Shown here: positions 1-11,599 of the stretch, piece after piece
Layout of the letters: the number at the start of each line of letters is the position of its first letter
Numbering within the stretch: the stretch's first letter is position 1
The notes under the pieces: generated by a model
Seen by the model: the letters and a program-made list of their open reading frames with translations, nothing else
What the model was told of the DNA's origin: nothing
Databases searched by the model: none
Translations under genes and position numbers: made by a program
Source: Limnoperna fortunei
Taxonomy: Eukaryota; Mollusca; Bivalvia; Mytilida; Modiolidae
Length of the DNA: 64,000 nucleotides
NCBI GenBank assembly: GCA_944474755.1
Contig: OX104119.1
Location: 85,874,896-85,938,895 of the forward strand
Reading direction: 5' to 3'

Positions 1-214
1 AAATTTAAAACTATCGCATGCGACACAATTTGAAGTTTTTTAAAGGAAATTAATTTATTTAACAATATTTAATTTCACTATTAATTGTGATGCTTCATAC
101 TTTTTATTGGTTTAACTACCATTTTTATCTGTGTATATTCTCATATTTTTTTATAAGATCACGTTTTAGTATAAAAGGGAGGCATGACGTCCTACTAATT
201 TAAAAATTATAATT

Positions 215-292
215 TTCAAGTCCTGAATATAGCTGAAATATTGCTTGCTGGACGTTAAACATCAATCAATCAATCAATCAATCAATCAAATC
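215..292 (+). repeat. 3' end fragment of a SINE with (CAAT)n tail
   Basis: The piece reads 'cctgaatatagctgaaat', then a short 'gctggacgttaaac' block and an ATCA/CAAT tetranucleotide run. This is the same 3' end as the longer SINE copies at 719-1108, 10976-11505 and 47836-48236. Only the tail is present, so it is a severely 5'-truncated copy. Confidence 0.6.
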
Positions 293-718
293 AATTAGTC
301 ACACACACGTGCAAACACAAAGTACAACTAAAGTTATAAAGAATATACACAACAACCAAACAACGTATCTAGAACTAAACTTTATGTGTATGCACGTTTC
401 ATATGTGTAAACCTACATGTTAGCAAGTTTATTGGTATAGGGGTGGGTATACTTACTAATAAACAAGCTGTCTGCTGTCTTCAATCTTCAATCTTTTAAC
501 ACACAAGTGCCAACACCTGTAGCTTCAGGTATAATGTTTATAATTTGTATAGAAATGTGTTAACATGCACTGTGGTGTCAACAGTACGATAAGTGTAGGA
601 TGTGGCCAAGTTTATTCAAGGGTGCAGTGTTAAGAAAATTCACACATACGTACGAAAATAAACACAATTGCATTCAAAGACACACACAAACAAACAAAAA
701 TGAACCCTTTCTTTATAA

Positions 719-1108
719 AACTGGGACCATACTGAGATGGTTCCCAGTGCTCGACCCACAGAGCAGCCCAGCGCATCCCCGGTTGGGGAATAGGGGAGAC
801 CCTCTCGCTGGGGGTTGTACGGAAAGCCTGACCGCGGACCATAGTGGGTACCGTGTTTGGGGAGTGCCACGCTTCTTGCACGATAAAGACCCCTTTTTGT
901 AAATTTCGAAAAAGAGTAGGCTCATTGTAGCAGCTACAAAAGGCTAAATTTTCCGCCCCTACCCAATACTCCGTACTTTTCCAGTGGCAGTCAAAACTTT
1001 GTGTCCTATCCTACCTCTTTTCCATTGATTTTTTTTAACTTGTCCCAGTCTTGAATATAGCTGAAATACTGCTAGTAAAGCAAACATCGAATCAATCAAT
1101 CAAATCCT
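719..1108 (+). repeat. SINE copy, head missing (family S1)
   Basis: About 390 bp aligns by eye with the copy at 47836-48236 and with the reverse complement of the full copy at 10976-11505. Shared blocks are the 'cagtgctc.acccacagag' start, 'tacggaa.gcctg.ccgcgg', the 'gaaaaagagtaggctcatt' block, 'ctacccaatactccgtac' and the 3' end 'atagctgaaatactgc' followed by an ATCA tail. This copy and the 47836 copy start at about the same point, which suggests a short subfamily rather than random truncation. The 100-codon frame across it is an accident of the repeat. Confidence 0.7.
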
Positions 1109-2869
1109 ATTTAAAATTATTTCAAGTATACGCTAGTATAACCTTTCCATAAAGTACACCCAACACAAACACAAGTACACGTAAACTCAAGATATTTTTT
1201 AAACAAAGTTTCTAATAAGCTTAATAAACAAAATTAATAATGTGTTAATTAGGTTAAGTAAATCTTCAATGAAAAGAAAAAAAATAATTTTGAAAATCTA
1301 TAAATAAGTGCACGTGTCCTTAAATTATTTGACGAAGAACAAACAAAAAATAATTCAAACACGTATCTCAATACAACTGTTTATCTTAACTGAATATGAA
1401 AATTAAGTGCTGTTGTGCTTATACTAGGTAAAAAATCCTTTCATCGAACGAGTCAACAATATTGTTTGTTTACATCCGATAACTTCCGGTTAAATGTGCT
1501 AAATATTGACTTCCGGTGGACGAGGCGCCAAACGGGTGTGAACAAGAAAATCGATGTCACAATTGATCAATCATGTAAGTACATGGGCGCCATTTGTAGC
1601 CGGGCAAGTATAGCAACGCGTTAAAGGTTCATGATGATTTATTACAACTTCTGTATAAACCCTAAAATTACACAAATTACAATACATAAATACAATTACA
1701 AGACAAGTGTACGAACAACAACAATAGACATATGTTAAAATAATTCAATTACTAATAATAACACTGGTTGTCAATTACGAAGTATAAATCGGTGTGATTC
1801 AATACATAAGTATATATAAGTAAACAGTTACACAACATGTAAATACTATTCACTGGAGAAGGACAAAAACACATTAATAAAACAATACAATTAAAAAAAA
1901 ATATAGAAACACTGATCTTACCATGTATATGGTAAATGGGTCAGACAAAGATCCACTGGTTAATCGGACTCCATTTTTACACAAAATAAATAAACCGTAA
2001 TAAATATAATGAAGTATGATTTATATAATAATGATAAAGAATGAACAATATTAAATTATATAGTTCATTAACCAAAAATAACTGGATTCACCAATCATTC
2101 AAGTACATAATAAAATTGGCATTATAAATTATTTTGTATCTAAACCCATTTAAATACATATTTAAAAGTAAAACATTTATCAATTATAAACTCTTACTTT
2201 GTTTCAATCCAAAATCACACTTTTTCTCAGATTCATACTAAAAGAATATTATGAAGGAAATCAAAGATTACAGAAATATTAGTAACCAACCTGGTTAGAA
2301 TAAATTCATCCAGAAGTATTGTTCCAAAAATGTGTTTGTTATAGGAAAATGTCTTTATTTTGTTGAAAAGCGAAAATATCAAAATGTCCACATCAGACCA
2401 AGAACATTCATATTCTGAACAACTGATTCCCATAAACCAATCAGAAAACGAGAACTGCACATATGACTATGTCAACCAATAGCAAATAGATACTAGGAAA
2501 TACAGTACTGAACAGAGCTTACATACCTTATGAACTACTAGAAATAGAACTACAGTAAAGACTAGAGCTAACGTGTCAAAGTAGATAACCATGTCACATT
2601 TATAAAGAAATATTAAAAGCTATTTAATATAAATCAATATTAACATAAACCACTCTACCACGCAACTTGTACTACAAATGTTTCTATTACTCATTCAATT
2701 TAAAAAGTTTATAGGATTTTCTACAACATTCTTTTCTCAAGTTTTTTAATGTCAGCAAATCACGATGAATACAAAAGTCTAGTCTGTAATTATTTTGGAA
2801 AGATGTCATGTTAAAAAATACCAAACGAAACCGATTGAACAAGAAGTGCCGAAAATCTTGGGGCAATTA

Positions 2870-3420
2870 CAAATCCCGATATAGATAAACATATACTGCG
2901 CAACACATAAAAAACACACACAAAAACAGAAAGTGAATATCCCAAACCCAATAAAAACCAAAGGAATACTCAATTGCTCCGGACGAGTAAGCAGTACCTG
3001 CCTCTAATTAGAAACCCGTCAAGTTACTTATTGTCATATCTAGAAAAAAGGCAAATCCAAAAAAGGAAAGGCTATCTATGACTTAGCGAAATTGTCCGAT
3101 CGTATTTATGAGATTTATTTCCCACAACGATCAATTTGGTTCATGGTGAAGATCATAGAACTTGTGGAAAATATAACAATAACCTAGGTACTACAAACCC
3201 TTGTTTGAGAAGTTTAGTAGTCAACAGTAGTGAGCGGCCTAGAAAGTCGGAATACCAATCGCAGGATCTGGAATAATATATAAGTTGTGAAATGTACAAA
3301 CAATACGCTGGAGCTGCTGGAATTCTGCTATCGATGAACGGGAAGTTAATCATTGGAAAGTTGAAGTCATCACGTTTGTCTAGTTTGTTGTTTTCCTGAG
3401 TAAATATGAAAATCTTGAAT
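2870..3420 (-). mobile_element. 3' end of a LINE-like retroelement with C-terminal coding remnant (copy 1)
   Basis: On the minus strand, 3353-3153 encodes 'INFPFIDSRIPAAPAY', then a 'YISQLIYYSR' block, 'YSDFLGRSLLLTTKLLKQGF' and a basic end. This pattern (FPF.DS.IP..P.YG.YISQLIR.SR) is familiar to me as the C-terminal end of reverse-transcriptase proteins of non-LTR elements in molluscs and cnidarians; that assignment is recall, not a search. The following 3' tail contains a 'gtgtctaattagag' to 'tactgcttactcgtcc' block. The tail and coding part recur at 6620-7270, 38705-39190 and 59235-59700. It is a dead fragment lacking the RT core. Confidence 0.6.
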
Positions 3421-3562
3421 ACTTATATTCAAACAAGAGTGTAACACGTAATAATATATAGAAATGTGTGGGTTTAAAACTGATTGTTAAATTATTTTAA
3501 AGAGCGACTGGAAATTTAGTATTAATAATTGTATAATTTTATGTTTATGTTTTTATTTTCAG

Positions 3563-3649
3563 AGATATAAGCAACAACCAACTGACATCAATTGCAGAAG
3601 GAACATTTACGGCTCTTTCGGGGGATTTCCCAATATTCGGATTCAAATT
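3563..3649 (+). CDS. LRR exon 1 (87 nt, extended repeat)
   Basis: The exon follows a pyrimidine-rich acceptor ending in 'ttttcag' and ends at donor GTATGT. After one carried-over base it reads D-I-S-N-N-Q-L-T-S-I-A-E-G-T-F-T-A-L-S, the classic 'xLxxNxLTxIxxxxFxxL' extracellular LRR pattern, then about ten further residues ending in K-L. At 29 codons it is five longer than the usual 24-residue module of this gene. It is the first recognisable exon in the window. Its partner in the tandem duplication is the 102-nt exon at 5310. Confidence 0.75.
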
Positions 3650-4495
3650 GTATGTTATTTTATGTCTTGAACAGCAAATACCATGCCAGGCGCGATAAAA
3701 AATACCTTTATATTTTTTTATTATTATTAAACTCTCATTTCAAAAATGAAGATGAGCAAAATGAACAATGTACCGGCAGGAATTTTCTATTACTATTATC
3801 CAATTTAAAATGTTAAAAACAAAAATACGTTGCAAAATGTGTCACAAAAAAATAGACCTTATTGTTTTCCTATTGTACAATATAATAAACTATAATAAGG
3901 AAAGTTATATTTAGAGTGAAACATTTCCAGTTAATATTAATCTAAAAAATGAAAGTTATTTTTTTTAGGTTGAGCAAAGAAACGTACCAACAAACTCGAT
4001 ACAAATATTATGTATATTTTTACATCCGTATAATCTAAACTACTTCCCACAGATAGATTGATCAGTATTGATGAACATAAATGTGTAGATATTAATCAAA
4101 TTGTCACATGATTATTTTCTTATACATAACTACTTTATATAACTTACGAAGACAGCTCTGATGAGAAACAGTTACGCATGGAATGTTGACATAATTAAGA
4201 TAAATGGGGAATGCGCAGTAAATTTATTATCTATCCGGATGTTGGAATTTACATGCTTTTTTGTACAAAAAGGGTTTTCCAAATTTACAAATAATGTTCG
4301 TTTTTTTCTTTTGTATTATGTGACAAATACATGCTAAATTAACTAACATTTAAATTGTGTGATATAAATACAATTTAGATGCACATAACCATCGTTGTCC
4401 ATGGTATAGTATTGGATTCAATTATAGTGGTTTTCATTTTTTTCAATATTTGGGGCAGCAATAATGATAGAGCATGCTTTTGCTATTATTTATAG

Positions 4496-4567
4496 AGATA
4501 TAAGCTACAACCGACTGACATCAATTGAACGAGGAGCATTTATCAATGTTGGTGCAATCTTTGAATT
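4496..4567 (+). CDS. LRR exon 2 (72 nt)
   Basis: The acceptor is 'tttatag' and the donor GTAAGT. The exon encodes one LRR: D-I-S-Y-N-R-L-T-S-I-E-R-G-A-F-I-N-V-G-A-I-F-E-L. Its 72-nt length and phase 2-2 borders mean it can be gained, lost or skipped without a frameshift. It sits about 850 bp after exon 1 and matches exon 4 (6264) in the second unit of the tandem duplication. Confidence 0.8.
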
Positions 4568-5309
4568 GTAAGTTAATTATGTCTTGCCCCATCACAAAAT
4601 GAAAAAATATGATAAAAGTAGTTGATATTTTCGTTATTAATGAAATGCATTCTGCCATATTACGACGTGTATGTCAGGGTTTAGAAATATCCTGTTATTG
4701 AAGGCAACAAAAGACTAAAATACAAATTACACTTAAACATGTAAAAGTTTATTAACGACTGTGTATGAATGCCCGATATTTTAGTCATAAGCTAAGTCTT
4801 TAGTTAATTTTTACATGTTTAAGTTCTTATATTTAACTTCCCTATATAGATTTAACAGCTTTATTTGGTAGCCGTGGTACACGTAACAGCATAATTTTAA
4901 TAACTCTAAACAATACGATTGAATATATGAATATATTAAATAATATTTATTTTTCATTATTATAAATCTTGGCGAGTTTTAAATTATATGTGGATATCAT
5001 TTCTTTAAAAAGTTAATTCCAAATGTCTAATTACTTTTTTTCTATTTTTCATTTGTATGTTATTTACTAGTAAATGCTATATATGTCGATAGTGTAATGC
5101 TTTTACGAGTAAAAATTTTTATGTGTATGGTAAGGTTATAGATGGGATTGTAGATGTTTGGTTAGAAATCTCGAATACTTATATTCATACAAAAGTGAAA
5201 CATGTAATAATATATAGAAATGTTTGGGTTAAAACTAATTGTTGAATCATTTGAAAGGAGGACTAGAGCTGAGGTAATAATGATTGTAGACGTTTGTTTC
5301 TTTTTTCAG

Positions 5310-5411
5310 AGATATAAGCAATAACCAACTGACAACAATTGCAGAGAAAACATTTACGGGTCTTTCAGGTCTAGTTTTCAACACAATAAATGAAGGCAAA
5401 GGATTGACGAT
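5310..5411 (+). CDS. LRR exon 3 (102 nt, extended repeat)
   Basis: The acceptor is 'ttttttcag' and the donor GTAAGT. It starts D-I-S-N-N-Q-L-T-T-I-A-E-K-T-F-T-G-L-S and continues for about 15 residues (G-L-V-F-N-T-I-N-E-G-K-G-L-T) before the donor. At 34 codons it is ten longer than the standard module and five longer than its duplicate, exon 1, although the length stays a multiple of three. The extra residues fall on the convex side of the LRR, where loops are tolerated in this fold. Confidence 0.75.
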
Positions 5412-6263
5412 GTAAGTTCTTTATGTCTGGAATAACACATGACTGATAAATGGCTTGATATTTCTTTATCATTGAAATCAGATTCTGCAAGCGGAGCTAG
5501 AAAAACTGATATAAATAAATATACCTTTATTAATTTTGTATTTTTATTATCCTATATAAAATTGTACAAACAAAAATACATCGCATAATGTGAAAATGAA
5601 AATAGACCTTATTGAATGTTATTGTACAATATAAAAACAACAATAAGTACGCTCCGTTTAAATTGAAATATTTCCAGTTGATATAAATCTAAAAACATAA
5701 AAGTTTTTTATGGGTTGAGAAAATCAAAATCAATACAAAATGTTACTATATTTTTACAAGTGGTAATCTACATTCTACAGATAAATTAATTAGTATTGAA
5801 GGACATACATGTAAAGGTATTAATCAATTATTGCAAGATCAATTTCCTATACATAACTTCTCTGTATAACTAACTAATACAGCTCTGATGATAAAAAGTA
5901 ACACATGGGACAGTCACACAGCTTATTATAATGTTAACATAATTAAGATAAATGGGGATTGTGCAGTATATCATTATTATTATCAATCTGAATTTGTTTA
6001 ATTTTCTTGTCTTCAAATAGAGAGTTATGTCAAAATTTCTTTTATTTGACTCACATGCTAAATTCACTGACATTTTAAACAGATAAACATAAGCATCTTC
6101 ATGGACAGTAAAGTATTAGAAGCAATTACAGCTATGTTAGCAAGATCTTTAATTTTTAAATACAATCAAGTGTGAATAATTCCCAAATATCCAGAAATTC
6201 GACCATTTTGACTAAGGTATGCGGATGCAAAATGATGGTGTATGCTTTTATTGTTAATTCTAG

Positions 6264-6335
6264 AAATATGAGCTACAACCAATTGACATCAATTACAAAA
6301 GGAGCATTTGCCGGTGTTATCGAATTATATAAATT
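6264..6335 (+). CDS. LRR exon 4 (72 nt)
   Basis: The acceptor is 'aattctag' and the donor GTAAGT. It encodes N-M-S-Y-N-Q-L-T-S-I-T-K-G-A-F-A-G-V-I-E-L-Y-K-L, one LRR with the usual Asn ladder position (Y-N) and the L-T-S-I turn. Same length and phase as exon 2, of which it is the tandem-duplication partner. Confidence 0.8.
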
Positions 6336-6619
6336 GTAAGTCACTTTTGTCTTAGACAAAAAAAAACGCAAAGAAGAATGCAATAAAAATAGTTGCTATT
6401 TTTTTAATTCATGAATCGCATTCTATAATATTGTATTTCATGATTCAGAAATGCCCTCTTCATCAAGCCAACACAAGTCCAAGACATACATTACAATTTA
6501 ATGAATTAAACAAATGCAATATCAAAGAAAGAATGTGTGTACTTAAAAATTGTACAAAAGTTCCATTCTATATTCCAAAATAATAATATGTCCTACTTGG
6601 ACCTACTAATAGATATAGA

Positions 6620-7270
6620 TTTTAAAGTCTCCAAACTAGACTCTACGACAAATATGATGACTTTAATTGTCACTTTCCATTAATCGACAGCAACATTCCA
6701 TCAGCTCTAGCGTATGGTGTGTACATTGCACAACTTATACGTTATTCTAGATGCTGCGATCGGTATTCCGATTTTCTAGATCACTGCTGTTGAAAACTAA
6801 ACTACTCAAACAAAGGTTTGTTGCGCCTAGGCTGATTATCACTCTAAAAGTTCTATGGCTGTCACCATGACCTAATTGAACGCTTTAGAAAATCAATCTC
6901 TAAAATACGATGGGACATTTTCGCTGAGTCATAGGTAGAGTTTCTTATTCCTAGATTGGCTTTTTTCCTAGACATGACAATTAGTAACTCGACGGGTGTC
7001 TAATTAGAGTCAGGCACTGCTTACTCGTCCGTAGCACCTTAGTGCACCCATGATTTTTAATGGGTTCTCTGGTGACGCTTTCTGTTTTTGTTTTTTGTTT
7101 TTTGTTTTTTTGGTTTTTGTGTTGCGTTATGTCTATATCCGCATTTGCAACTGCCCCTCGACTGCTGGCTCTTGTTGTTCGGTCGGTTTTCTTTGCTATT
7201 TTTTTCTATTGCTACACTTTGTCCAAATGTCCTCACATTTGTGGAATAAAGTGCTGAAGTTCAATTGAAT
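6620..7270 (+). mobile_element. 3' end of a LINE-like retroelement (copy 2)
   Basis: Same family as 2870-3420 but on the plus strand. From about 6640 it encodes L-Y-D-K-Y-D-D-F-N-C-H-F-P-L-I-D-S-N-I-P, then A-Y-G-V-Y-I-A-Q-L-I-R-Y-S-R and Y-S-D-F-L-D, ending in a stop (H-C-C-stop). The family reading frame resumes in another frame after that, so the copy is broken. It is followed by the family 3' tail with the 'gtgtctaattagag' block and a T/G-rich end at about 7080-7260. The two short plus-strand frames around 7050-7268 are part of this tail. Confidence 0.65.
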
Positions 7271-7589
7271 CAATAAACTCTCAAAATGTTCAAAATAAAT
7301 CAATCCGTTTATACCAATGTTAGTAAAAGTATTTATTTGGAAAAATACATTAAATATTCTGCGCTAGTTTGGTATGAAAATCATTTCACTTGGATGAAAG
7401 TCATTTATACATATTCTAAAGGAATTCTCTAAAATAATGTAGATTAGATTACAGAATGCTCTAGAATTTCGTTCATTGCAGAATGTTCTAGAATGTGTTA
7501 ATACCTAGTTATTGTTAAGAATTGTCTACACATTTCTTTTCTGTGTTGAAAAGTAAACAATGACATTGTACACAGTATTTGAGATTGAA

Positions 7590-7755
7590 AACATATTTGG
7601 CAATCTGTCAGCAAACCGTCAGCATTCCAAATCCGCCCTGGGTCTGATCCATCAAATCGTTCACAATCCGTCCATTCGTCAACTGACCGCTTTGGAACGA
7701 TTCAACAGATTTGACGGATTAATTTTGACTGATGGCTCCAATCCGTCACTTAAAC
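7590..7755 (+). repeat. CCGTCAG-rich block, possible left end of a non-autonomous DNA element
   Basis: The block is dense in 'ccgtcag', 'ccgtca', 'ccgtcc' and their complements ('tgacgg'), including 'ctgtcagcaaaccgtcagc' and 'caatccgtcac'. A second block with the same words in opposite bias lies at 9505-9770, so the pair resembles subterminal repeats bounding an element of about 2.2 kb. I could not fix exact termini or a target-site duplication. The 70-codon frame over it is composed of these repeats and is not taken as a gene. Confidence 0.45.
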
Positions 7756-8499
7756 TTCCGATCAGTGTATAAATATCTCGACATATGAAAATTCGTTCCA
7801 CTCGCAAATATTAGACATATAAAGATGTCAACTGTTACTTCCTCATCTCTGACTCGTTTTACGTAAAAATAAGGCTTAAACTAGAATGAAGTTATAAATA
7901 ATATAAATATAAAAAATTGGAAATTCCCACAAATCTATAATCAATGCATCTGTGAAGGAATGTAAGCACACGATTTCAGCAACTTACGTAACTTACACCG
8001 TTTGTAAAGAAAATACACATGCTTTTATACAGATATTTCTGAGTTAAAGATGCAAACATTTAATAGCAATATGAAAATCATTTCTGCTTTTAATATTTTT
8101 AACGTCACATTTTCGTGTTTGCGTTTTATGAAATATCAAAGCCGAATTGCTTTTATGTTGAGGTTCACGGAAAATAAGATTTTGCTTAATATTTGGTTAA
8201 TTTTATGATGTCTGTTATGTTGTAAATAATGAAATATCAGTATAAATGTTTTCCTTCAAAATCGGAAATACATGCTATAAGTTATTAAAGCCGCACATTA
8301 ATGGGGTAATTTCTGAAAAAGGCTCTGTTGGACGGTAAAGACATTTCTTTAAAGCCGAATTTTATGAAGTAAAGAAATAATGACGTTTTGTTCACAAAAT
8401 TGCTAATTCCTACCTTAAAATGTCTTTACTGGTAACACAAAGTTTTGCGCTAAATTGGAGTATTTGCAGACTGCTCTCTAGTTTAATATTTTGTTCTTC

Positions 8500-8645
8500 G
8501 GTGGCTAATTGGTTAGTCATCTTTGATGACATTTTATCATCTACTATTGATCACGTGCGTTACTGATTTCACGACCTATTGTGGTAGGGTATACTCGATT
8601 TCAACTTAATTCACAAGAATTGTCGGTTTTCGCCTGGTACGCACT
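8500..8645 (+). repeat. Decayed tRNA-type SINE (family S2)
   Basis: It retains the start 'tcggtggctaattggtta' (A-box region), 'tctactattgatcacgtg', and 'ggtatactcgatttcaa...cacaagaattgtcggttttc', all matching the better copies at 12535, 22691 and 24668. The B-box is no longer recognisable. Confidence 0.6.
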
Positions 8646-9504
8646 TTATTTTTAATAAACAATTACGTTTTAAACAATGCTTGTTCAACAATTCAACAAT
8701 TAATTATAAGTAACAATTTATAATTGATTACAAACAAACATATGATGTTAAAATACATGTATGCACATGTGCAACTAAAAGAAACATGTATAAAATAACA
8801 AAGACAATGGACAATAAAGTAATAAAATAAAAAAATAAAAGAAATATAAATCAACCTTCAGTACAAATAAATTTTGCTAGATATTAAAGAGACATAGCTG
8901 ACACAAAATTAATATTATGATTGACGTCTCACATCGTAAATGGTTATTTGGGAGGGCGTCTGGGAGCCGCTCGAGGCCCTTAGAAGCTTTGACATAACGT
9001 GGAATCAGAGCATCAACATGAGGAATCCGCGACAACCTTCTAAAGCAATTGACACTGTTATCTCCATTATTCTTGCAATTTCACGACAATTAAATTCTCG
9101 TTAGGACAATTTTATATTGCTACCATGAAAGTGAGTATTGTTACATACAAATTCTGCTTATTGTTATATATGTAAGACCGAGTAATTAAACAAAACCAAT
9201 TTAATAATAACACATTGTAGGATACTATCACATCTGTCTTTACGTAGAATACAGTCAAAGACGATACCACCTAAACTGCTGGTCTTCTTGTGATCAGAAT
9301 TTTATGTTGATTACCTTCATAATTTAAAAATTTGCTGTATTCAATATTTATAAGTCTTTTCTTTTTCTTTTGTGGAACAAGACATTGTATTAAATATTCT
9401 TTTGAATTTACGTTTATGTTTTGAAAATGCGTATATAATACTCAAATCTTCAAATTATTAAGTTATACGTATCCGTCAATAAAACCTAACGATGCATTCA
9501 TATA

Positions 9505-9770
9505 ATTACTTGACGGATTCTGTAGCGGTTTGATCACAATGATCGCTGACGGTTTCATGATTTTGACGGCTGTAATCGTTAACAATCAGTCAGCGATCCG
9601 TCAGCGTTCCAAAATCCGTCAGCAATCAGTTATAAATCAGTCAGTGTTGTGTTGACGGCTGCAAGTACTGTACAAAGGACTTCAGGCGCGTAGCTGCAAT
9701 ACAAGCAAAAAATCATGTGCTTGCACATCAGATTGTATAAAAAAAACCCGAAAAACACTTGACGGACGTT
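9505..9770 (-). repeat. CTGACGG-rich block, possible right end of the element starting near 7590
   Basis: It contains repeated 'tgacggatt', 'gctgacggttt', 'cagtcagcgatccgtcagc', 'aaatccgtcagc' and 'cttgacggacg'. Both this block and 7590-7755 contain 'gtcagc.ttcc.aaatccg'. The intervening 1.7 kb has no transposase-like frame. The assignment as a paired end is inference. Confidence 0.4.
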
Positions 9771-9963
9771 GATCGATGCACTTTGAACTTTTTATTTTTT
9801 CAATGACCCCAACTGGGGTATGTTGAATACAAACAAACAAATATTAACATAATATACATGTAAGTAATCAAATGACAACTTAATAATTAAATGTAACATC
9901 AAAATTGGTTCATAAATAATAATACACATAAAGTCTATCATAGATTAAGTGAAATTCTATCAT

Positions 9964-10630
9964 TTACAACAAGCTATTAAATTTTAAAGTATTTGGATGT
10001 TTAAAAGAATTCTTTGGTAACAATTGATTTCTATCCATGGAGAAAAATTTACATTCAAACAAATAGTGAAATTCAGCACCAACACATTGCATATCACAAA
10101 TATCGTAAATACGATCATCTCTTTCAACTTCCCAGAAACGACCCTGTTCAATTTGTAACCTATGATTTAAACATCTGAAATTACAATAAGCTTTTCTCAG
10201 ATCATATATAAGATCTAACAAATATTTCTCAAAATTATGGGTACACTTGAAAATTCTATAGTTAAGACATTTTGGAGAGTTGAACAGATTGTTATACCAA
10301 GATTGCTTAAATTGATCACATAATCTTTGTTTAACCAATAAAGATAAGTTCATATTTTGAGATACACTTTGTGATAACCAAAATTCAGAATAACCATAAT
10401 CATTTAACACTTTTTCAATACACACTATCCATTCAGAGTGGTAAAAATGTATGATATGCATATTATACATAAGTCTATACAATGTAACACAAATCTTGTC
10501 TTGTTTGTTGCATACAATGCTATCATTCTACTTTTTATAACAATATCAATAGGAAATCTACCGAGTTCGCCATATAATATATCATATGGAGTAGAGTTTT
10601 AGGCCAAGTATTTGTTTGTAAAATTGAACA
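9964..10630 (-). pseudogene. LINE reverse transcriptase C-terminal region, broken
   Basis: On the minus strand an interrupted frame encodes T-P-Y-D-I-L-Y-G-E-L-G-R-F-P-I-D-I-V-I-K-S-R-M-I-A (from about 10600). It then shifts frame into a 172-codon open stretch (10482-9964) with 'Y.LMYNMHIIH', 'W..CIEKVLNDYG', 'LRKAYCNFRCLNHRLQIEQGR' and a cysteine/histidine end 'ICDMQC.GAEFHYLFEC'. 'ELGRFP..I.IK.RMI' and the '.FRCLNHRL.IE.GR...C...GDE.HYLFEC' end are standard for RT-encoding LINEs of molluscs and fish (family knowledge). The RT core of the same element lies at 11600-11880 on the same strand, with a minisatellite and a SINE between the two. Confidence 0.75.
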
Positions 10631-10650
10631 CAAAAAGTTTCAAATACATT

Positions 10651-10813
10651 TGGGGGGTCAGACTATTAGGGTGTCGGACTTATGAGGTGTCGGACAAATA
10701 GGGTGTCGGACTAATGGGTTGTCGGACCAATGGGTGTCGAACTAATGGGGTGTCGGACCAATGGGGTGTTGGACTAATGGGGTGTCAAACCAGTGAGGTG
10801 TCGGACTAGCGGT
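10651..10813 (+). repeat. 18-bp minisatellite, about 9 units
   Basis: The unit is close to 'ggtgtcggactaatgggg' with mostly single-base variation (cggacc/cggact, taatgg/caatgg). It sits inside the interrupted LINE between the C-terminal part and the RT core. Confidence 0.85.
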
Positions 10814-10975
10814 GCTGCCCCTACTTCGCAGCTATACAATAATACAGGTACCACCATCATATCAAAAAGTTCTAACTGTATATCAATGGGCAAATTTAAC
10901 TGTCTACTCTTTTTCTAAATACTGCACAGATCTTTTCTACTTTGAGAGACAAGCTTAGACTTGTTGTTGCAAAAC

Positions 10976-11505
10976 GATTGATTGATTGATTGATTGATTA
11001 ATGGTGTTTAACGCCCGAGCAGCAAAATTTCAGCTTTATTCAGGCGATGAACATGAAATGGATAATAAAATGAACATGAAATGATGATGAATGAAAATGG
11101 GATGGGACACAAGGAAAAATAGGGGTAACAGATTTTAGATTGCCGCTGGCAAATGGGAGGATGGATAGGGTCGGGCAATTTAGCCTCCTGTAGCGGGATC
11201 GAAATCCCTACTCATAGCGAATACTACAGCAGCGTTCTTTTACGGGCGAGGAACGTGGCATTTTTCCCAACACGGTGCACTAATATGGTTTGTGGTCAGG
11301 TTTTCCGTACTATGGCCTGACAACCCCAGCTTGCCAAGGGTACCCCATTCAACCACCTGGGGCACACATCCCAGTCGGTCTTTAGGCAAACCGACCTGAC
11401 ACGCGGGTCAGGGTACTGGGCGCTATTTAGTCGCCTTTTACGACAAGCTAGCGCGACTGCGGTCTATTCTTTTGGCCACCCGGATCCCGCACGGGGCTAT
11501 TATTA
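10976..11505 (-). mobile_element. Essentially full-length SINE (family S1), about 525 bp
   Basis: Read on the minus strand it begins near 11505 with 'gccccgtgcgggatccgggt', followed by 'gaatagaccgcagtcgcgc' and the short hairpin 'gtcgtaaaaggcgac'. It ends with 'aaagctgaaattttgctgct', 'gggcgttaaacacc' and a (ATCA)n tail, seen on the plus strand as (TTGA)n at 10976-11010. The 719 and 47836 copies lack the first 170 bp or so. It interrupts a LINE relic on the same strand, so it is younger than that LINE. I see no clear Pol III A and B boxes, so the head type is uncertain. Confidence 0.75.
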
Positions 11506-11599
11506 TCTTTAGAAGGAACGATGTTTAAATATGAGGAAAATCTTAATATGATGTCGCCATACAGTGATAATCGTATATGACGCTGATTACCAATATAAT

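Larger units (their letters stand above)
1..3562. other. AT-rich non-coding stretch upstream of the first visible LRR exon
   Basis: Apart from the SINE pieces and the LINE 3' end listed separately, I see no exon, LRR motif, signal peptide or LRRNT cysteine cluster here. It is either intron or 5' flank of the LRR receptor gene. Short open frames in it show no family resemblance. Confidence 0.5.
3400..6560 (+). repeat. Tandem segmental duplication carrying two LRR exons per unit
   Basis: Two units of about 1.75 kb (roughly 3400-5150 and 5160-6560) align in both exons and introns. Upstream of exons 1 and 3 both read 'gaatacttatattca' followed by a conserved 'gtaataatatatagaaatgt'. Downstream both have 'aaacaaaaatac', then 'atagaccttattg' and 'tattgtacaatata'. 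Exon 1 to exon 3 spacing is 1747 bp and exon 2 to exon 4 is 1768 bp. The duplication therefore added two LRRs to the receptor in a single step. Confidence 0.75.

Noticed and set aside
4148..4170. 'ctgatgagaaac' as a second hammerhead core
   Set aside because: CTGATGA and GAAAC are adjacent with no stem II; a chance match.
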